Shown here: positions 61,539 through 64,000 of the stretch, piece after piece
Layout: every line of letters starts with the position of its first letter
Numbering within the stretch: the stretch's first letter is position 1
DNA from: Bog-159 sp963738375
Lineage (GTDB): Bacteria > Acidobacteriota > Terriglobia > Bryobacterales > Bryobacteraceae
Reading direction: 5' to 3'
Assembly: GCA_963738375.1 (NCBI GenBank)
Contig: CAVTWL010000002.1
Location: 372,001 to 436,000, forward strand
DNA: 64,000 nucleotides
Translations under genes and position numbers: made by a program
Notes under the pieces: model-generated
Database searches by the model: none
Told to the model about the DNA's origin: nothing
The model's input: the letters and a program-made list of their open reading frames with translations, nothing else

Positions 61539-62795
61539 ATGAGATTTGTCTGGCTCGCCTCGATTTTATTGAGCAGCCTCCTCCTGGCGGGTACACCGGA
61601 ACAGGACTTGAACGTCAATACGCGCTACACGGTCGAGAGTGTCGAACTCGCCGGCGATAATCCCACCGGCATCAGTACCGGCCTTCGGGGGGAACTGACC
61701 AGCATGGTCGGCAGCAAACTGAATCCCGCCGCACTCGACGATCTGGCGAGCCGCATCCGCCACGAACTGCACGTTCGCACCGTTACCCATCGCCTGCTTC
61801 GCGGCCAGACGCCGGAGCATGTTCGGGTGGTCTTCGATGTGCGCGGCACGCCGGCAAAATTCGAGGCTTCCATTCCCAAACTGGTCTATCGCACGGACGG
61901 CGGGGTGAGCGGACTCGTCGAAGGTACCGCCACCATCGGCGCCCACGCCTTTACCTTCGGCGGCGTCAGCGACGGCGACGATCTCGCCGAACGATACAGC
62001 GGCATCCTCGCCCGCTATCAGGACAATCGCCTCGGTACCGATCGCCTGCATTTCCGCCTGGATTTCGAGAGCTATCGCGAGCAGTGGAGCGGCGCTTCGG
62101 AAGCGGCCATCGCCGAGCCTGGCGCCGCCGCGGATACCTCCGGACTCTACCGCACCCGGCAGAACATCTCGCCGCTGGTCACGTTCGTAATTATGAAGGG
62201 ATCTTCCGGCGCGATGAATCTCACCCTAGGAACGAGTTTTGAGCGTTTTCAACCCGAGTTTATGGCCGCGCGAACCGAATCCGCCAACGCGATGGTGACT
62301 ACTCTGCGCTATCATCGCCGCGTGGAAGGGTCTGGTTCGAACCAGCAGGAATGGGACGCAGGTTATAGCCTGCGGGCGGCCACCAGTATGCTAGGCAGCG
62401 ATTTCGCCTACGCCCGCCACCAAGGAGATGCCCAATACGCGTACTCCTGGGGACGCAGCCACATCCTCGACGAACTGACCGTCGGCGCTATTACCGGCGA
62501 GGCACCGCTTTACGAACGCTTTATCCTTGGAAACAGCACGATGCTGCGCGGGTGGAACCGTTTTGAAATCGATCCGCTCGGCGGTACTCGCGTTGCTCAC
62601 AATTCTCTGGAGTACCGGTACCGCCTATTCGACGTTTTTTACGATAGTGGCGCAATATGGGATCAGGGGGGAACCGCTACCATCCGCCATTCGGTGGGCA
62701 TCGGTATCCGGCAGAACGGAATGTATGCGGCGTTGGCCTTCCCCATTAAGGAAGGGCATATTGAACCCGTTTTTATGGTGGGCATGAACTATTGA
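61539..62795 (+). CDS. Omp85/BamA-like outer-membrane protein with one POTRA domain
   Basis: About 418 residues from ATG 61539. A signal peptide (SILLSSLLLAG) is followed by one POTRA-like domain (TRYTVESVELAG through EHVRVVFDVRG, about 20-105) and a bacterial surface antigen (Omp85) barrel of about 300 residues. The barrel has NSTMLRGWNRFEIDPLGGTR (the conserved lid-loop R-G-F/W type motif, about residue 330) and ends in FMVGMNY with a terminal aromatic. One POTRA and a short barrel are less than BamA or TamA have, so it is more like a stand-alone assembly or two-partner-type member. It is followed after 23 bases by the DUF4390-like gene. Confidence 0.78.
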   Translation: MRFVWLASILLSSLLLAGTPEQDLNVNTRYTVESVELAGDNPTGISTGLRGELTSMVGSKLNPAALDDLASRIRHELHVRTVTHRLLRGQTPEHVRVVFDVRGTPAKFEASIPKLVYRTDGGVSGLVEGTATIGAHAFTFGGVSDGDDLAERYSGILARYQDNRLGTDRLHFRLDFESYREQWSGASEAAIAEPGAAADTSGLYRTRQNISPLVTFVIMKGSSGAMNLTLGTSFERFQPEFMAARTESANAMVTTLRYHRRVEGSGSNQQEWDAGYSLRAATSMLGSDFAYARHQGDAQYAYSWGRSHILDELTVGAITGEAPLYERFILGNSTMLRGWNRFEIDPLGGTRVAHNSLEYRYRLFDVFYDSGAIWDQGGTATIRHSVGIGIRQNGMYAALAFPIKEGHIEPVFMVGMNY

Positions 62796-62818
62796 TCGAT
62801 CTGAGCTGAACGGAAACT

Positions 62819-63475
62819 TTGAGGCATACGGACAAACTGAGCCCCGGTGAGCTAGGCCGCATCCATAACGGAGCGATTAGCCGTAGACGCTGGCTTCTGG
62901 CGAGTGCGGCTATACCTTTGTCGCGCCTCTGGGGTTACGAACGCCTCAGCGTCACCTGGGATGGCGACGATCTGCATGTCGCTGTTCCGCAACTACATTT
63001 CTTGACCGGCAAGCCTCTCGATCGCTTGCGGGACGGCGCCGCAGTGGTGTTTCTGACGCAGTTAACGCTTACCACCGATCACTTCACGACCAGTTTGCGC
63101 CGCACTCCCGAGCGCTTCATTTTCAGCTACGACCTGTGGGAAGAGAAATTCTCAGTGACGATGCTGGGCGAAGGGAAACGCTCGATTTCCCACCTTTCCG
63201 CAGCCGCCGCCGAGGCATGGTGCCTCGACAACGTGGCGATCAGTTCCAGCGGCCTACCCCAGGACCGCCCCTTCTGGTTGCGTTTCGACTTGCGGGCAGC
63301 CGACCCCAAAGACGAAGCCGCGGTCATCGGCGAATCTGGCCTGAACTTGACCCGCCTCATCGAAGTGTTCAGCCGCCGGCCCCGCGATCAGCAGCCTCAC
63401 TGGACGGCGGAGGCCGGGCCTCTGCGCCTGGGCGATCTGAAACGGTTGGTCGGCCGCGCCGCGCGGATCCTGTGA
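62819..63475 (+). CDS. DUF4390-like secreted protein
   Basis: About 218 residues with an N-terminal export helix (SRRRWLLASAAIPLSRLWG). The remaining domain resembles DUF4390, which in other bacteria is encoded just before an NtrY-like sensor kinase, the arrangement seen here. The start is a TTG at 62819 and the true start is uncertain: the frame has no good ATG before the twin-Arg segment. Patterns are RLSVTWDGDDLHVAVPQLHF, VVFLTQLTLTTD and RFIFSYDLWEEKFSVTML. Its stop overlaps the GTG of the next gene by four bases, so the two are co-translated. It probably acts in the periplasm with the kinase; this is inferred from context. Confidence 0.65.
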   Translation: MRHTDKLSPGELGRIHNGAISRRRWLLASAAIPLSRLWGYERLSVTWDGDDLHVAVPQLHFLTGKPLDRLRDGAAVVFLTQLTLTTDHFTTSLRRTPERFIFSYDLWEEKFSVTMLGEGKRSISHLSAAAAEAWCLDNVAISSSGLPQDRPFWLRFDLRAADPKDEAAVIGESGLNLTRLIEVFSRRPRDQQPHWTAEAGPLRLGDLKRLVGRAARIL

Positions 63476-64000
63476 ACCGCCTGCGCAACAGGTTGATCGG
63501 CATCTTCCTCGCCGCAACCCTGGTGCCCCTCGCCGCTACGCTGTGGATTACTACTTCGCTGCTCGATCGAAGCCTGAGCTATGCGTCTACCGGGGAGCTC
63601 GACCGGCTCTCGCGGTCTCTGCAGCGAACCGGCAAGGAGCTCTACCAGCGCGCCTGCGACGATCTGCAGGCGGCGGCTCTCGCCGGGCGCAACCCTCCGG
63701 TGCGCTTCACGTCCAGCGGGCGCCAGGTTTGGCCCTCCTCCGTCAGGGCGTTCTTCGATAGCGGCGATACCGACCGGTTCCTCCGCTCGGGCAACGATGG
63801 CGACCGCATCGATTATCTGGCGCGCCGCGGCGACGAAGTCTGGCAGTGGTCCACCAGCCTCGGCGGCGTGGGCCTCGACGAACTCTCCCGCGAGATTCGG
63901 GCCGCCCGCGACATCGTGGAAAAGCGGCAGTCGCGAGACCTGCTGCGGGGCTTCACGTACACCTACGTGCTGCTCGCGGCTTCCGTGTGGCTCGCATCCC
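63472..64000 (+). CDS. NtrY-like sensor histidine kinase, N-terminal part (runs off window)
   Basis: I translated this frame by hand; it is open from GTG 63472 to the window edge (176 codons). It starts NRLRNRLIGIFLAATLVPLA, an N-terminal membrane helix. A periplasmic or extracytoplasmic domain of about 130 residues follows (RSLSYASTGELDRLSRSLQR, DDLQAAALAGRNPP, FFDSGDTDRFLRSGNDGD). A second helix begins at YTYVLLAASVWLAS near the end. This is the sensor half of a two-component histidine kinase; HAMP, PAS and kinase domains would be downstream. The NtrY-like label rests on the layout and on the DUF4390-like gene in front. The 4-base overlap (GTGA) ties it to that gene. Confidence 0.7.
   Translation, partial: MNRLRNRLIGIFLAATLVPLAATLWITTSLLDRSLSYASTGELDRLSRSLQRTGKELYQRACDDLQAAALAGRNPPVRFTSSGRQVWPSSVRAFFDSGDTDRFLRSGNDGDRIDYLARRGDEVWQWSTSLGGVGLDELSREIRAARDIVEKRQSRDLLRGFTYTYVLLAASVWLAS

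Noticed and set aside
1..64000. CRISPR arrays, insertion sequences, integrases, prophage genes or rRNA
   Set aside because: No regularly spaced direct repeats, transposase-like frames, phage structural genes or rRNA stretches were seen in the window.

Overview
This window is GC-rich, gene-dense bacterial chromosome. The gene content points to Acidobacteriota, probably a Solibacter/Bryobacter-like lineage. The evidence is two very large TonB-dependent receptors with carboxypeptidase-regulatory N-termini, a Gloeo_Verruco (GloVer) repeat protein, an alternative complex III / caa3 oxidase operon, and many secreted glycosidases, DUF885 and ThuA-type proteins. This is inferred from gene families only; there is no rRNA in the window.

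Layout. 0-3.4 kb: the tail of a DsbA-like oxidoreductase, a HAD phosphatase, a YkgJ cysteine-cluster protein and a lipoprotein phosphodiesterase. 3.5-5.9 kb: a two-gene BsuBI/PstI-type restriction-modification system. 6.0-9.7 kb: a sugar operon (ROK kinase, xylulokinase, GH27 alpha-galactosidase). 9.7-13.4 kb: a lysophosphatidate acyltransferase and an Oar-like receptor. 13.5-15.9 kb: a decaying stretch with a DUF1254 pseudogene, a DinB protein and a previously hidden serine acetyltransferase remnant. 16-21.5 kb: an enolase-superfamily dehydratase, an M50 protease, a metal-binding-domain protein, a clan GH-A glycosidase and ThiD. 21.5-24.7 kb: two overlapping alkaline-phosphatase-superfamily genes. 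24.7-29.05 kb: purQ-purL-purF. 29.2-30.3 kb: an aspartylglucosaminidase-type Ntn hydrolase.

30.4-42.8 kb is the main functional block. It is one long operon encoding alternative complex III (actA-F), a small actG-like membrane protein joined in frame to SCO1, and a caa3 cytochrome oxidase (coxB with a cytochrome c domain, coxA, coxC, coxD). Together these form a quinol:cytochrome c oxidoreductase - terminal oxidase chain with its copper chaperone. A tRNA-Arg(UCU) follows. 42.9-47.1 kb: the GloVer protein, an unidentified fragment and a second TonB-dependent receptor. 47.3-49.5 kb: a MarR-YceI-pirin operon with a visible promoter, operator-like palindromes and a terminator. 49.5-64 kb: a CitMHS transporter with a CaiB/BaiF CoA-transferase, a polytopic membrane protein, ThuA, a PTP-like phosphatase, small secreted or membrane proteins, a DUF885 peptidase, an AlaC-type aminotransferase, a hexapeptide acyltransferase, an RRM protein, an Omp85-like protein, and a DUF4390-like protein followed by a truncated NtrY-like sensor kinase.

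A striking technical or biological oddity is that single-base frameshifts are packed into patches: 27.8-28.0, 34.7-36.0, 39.8-42.8 and 48.7-48.9 kb. Neighbouring genes in the same operons are intact. I read most of these as assembly or sequencing indels. The DUF1254 and cysE lesions look like true gene decay.
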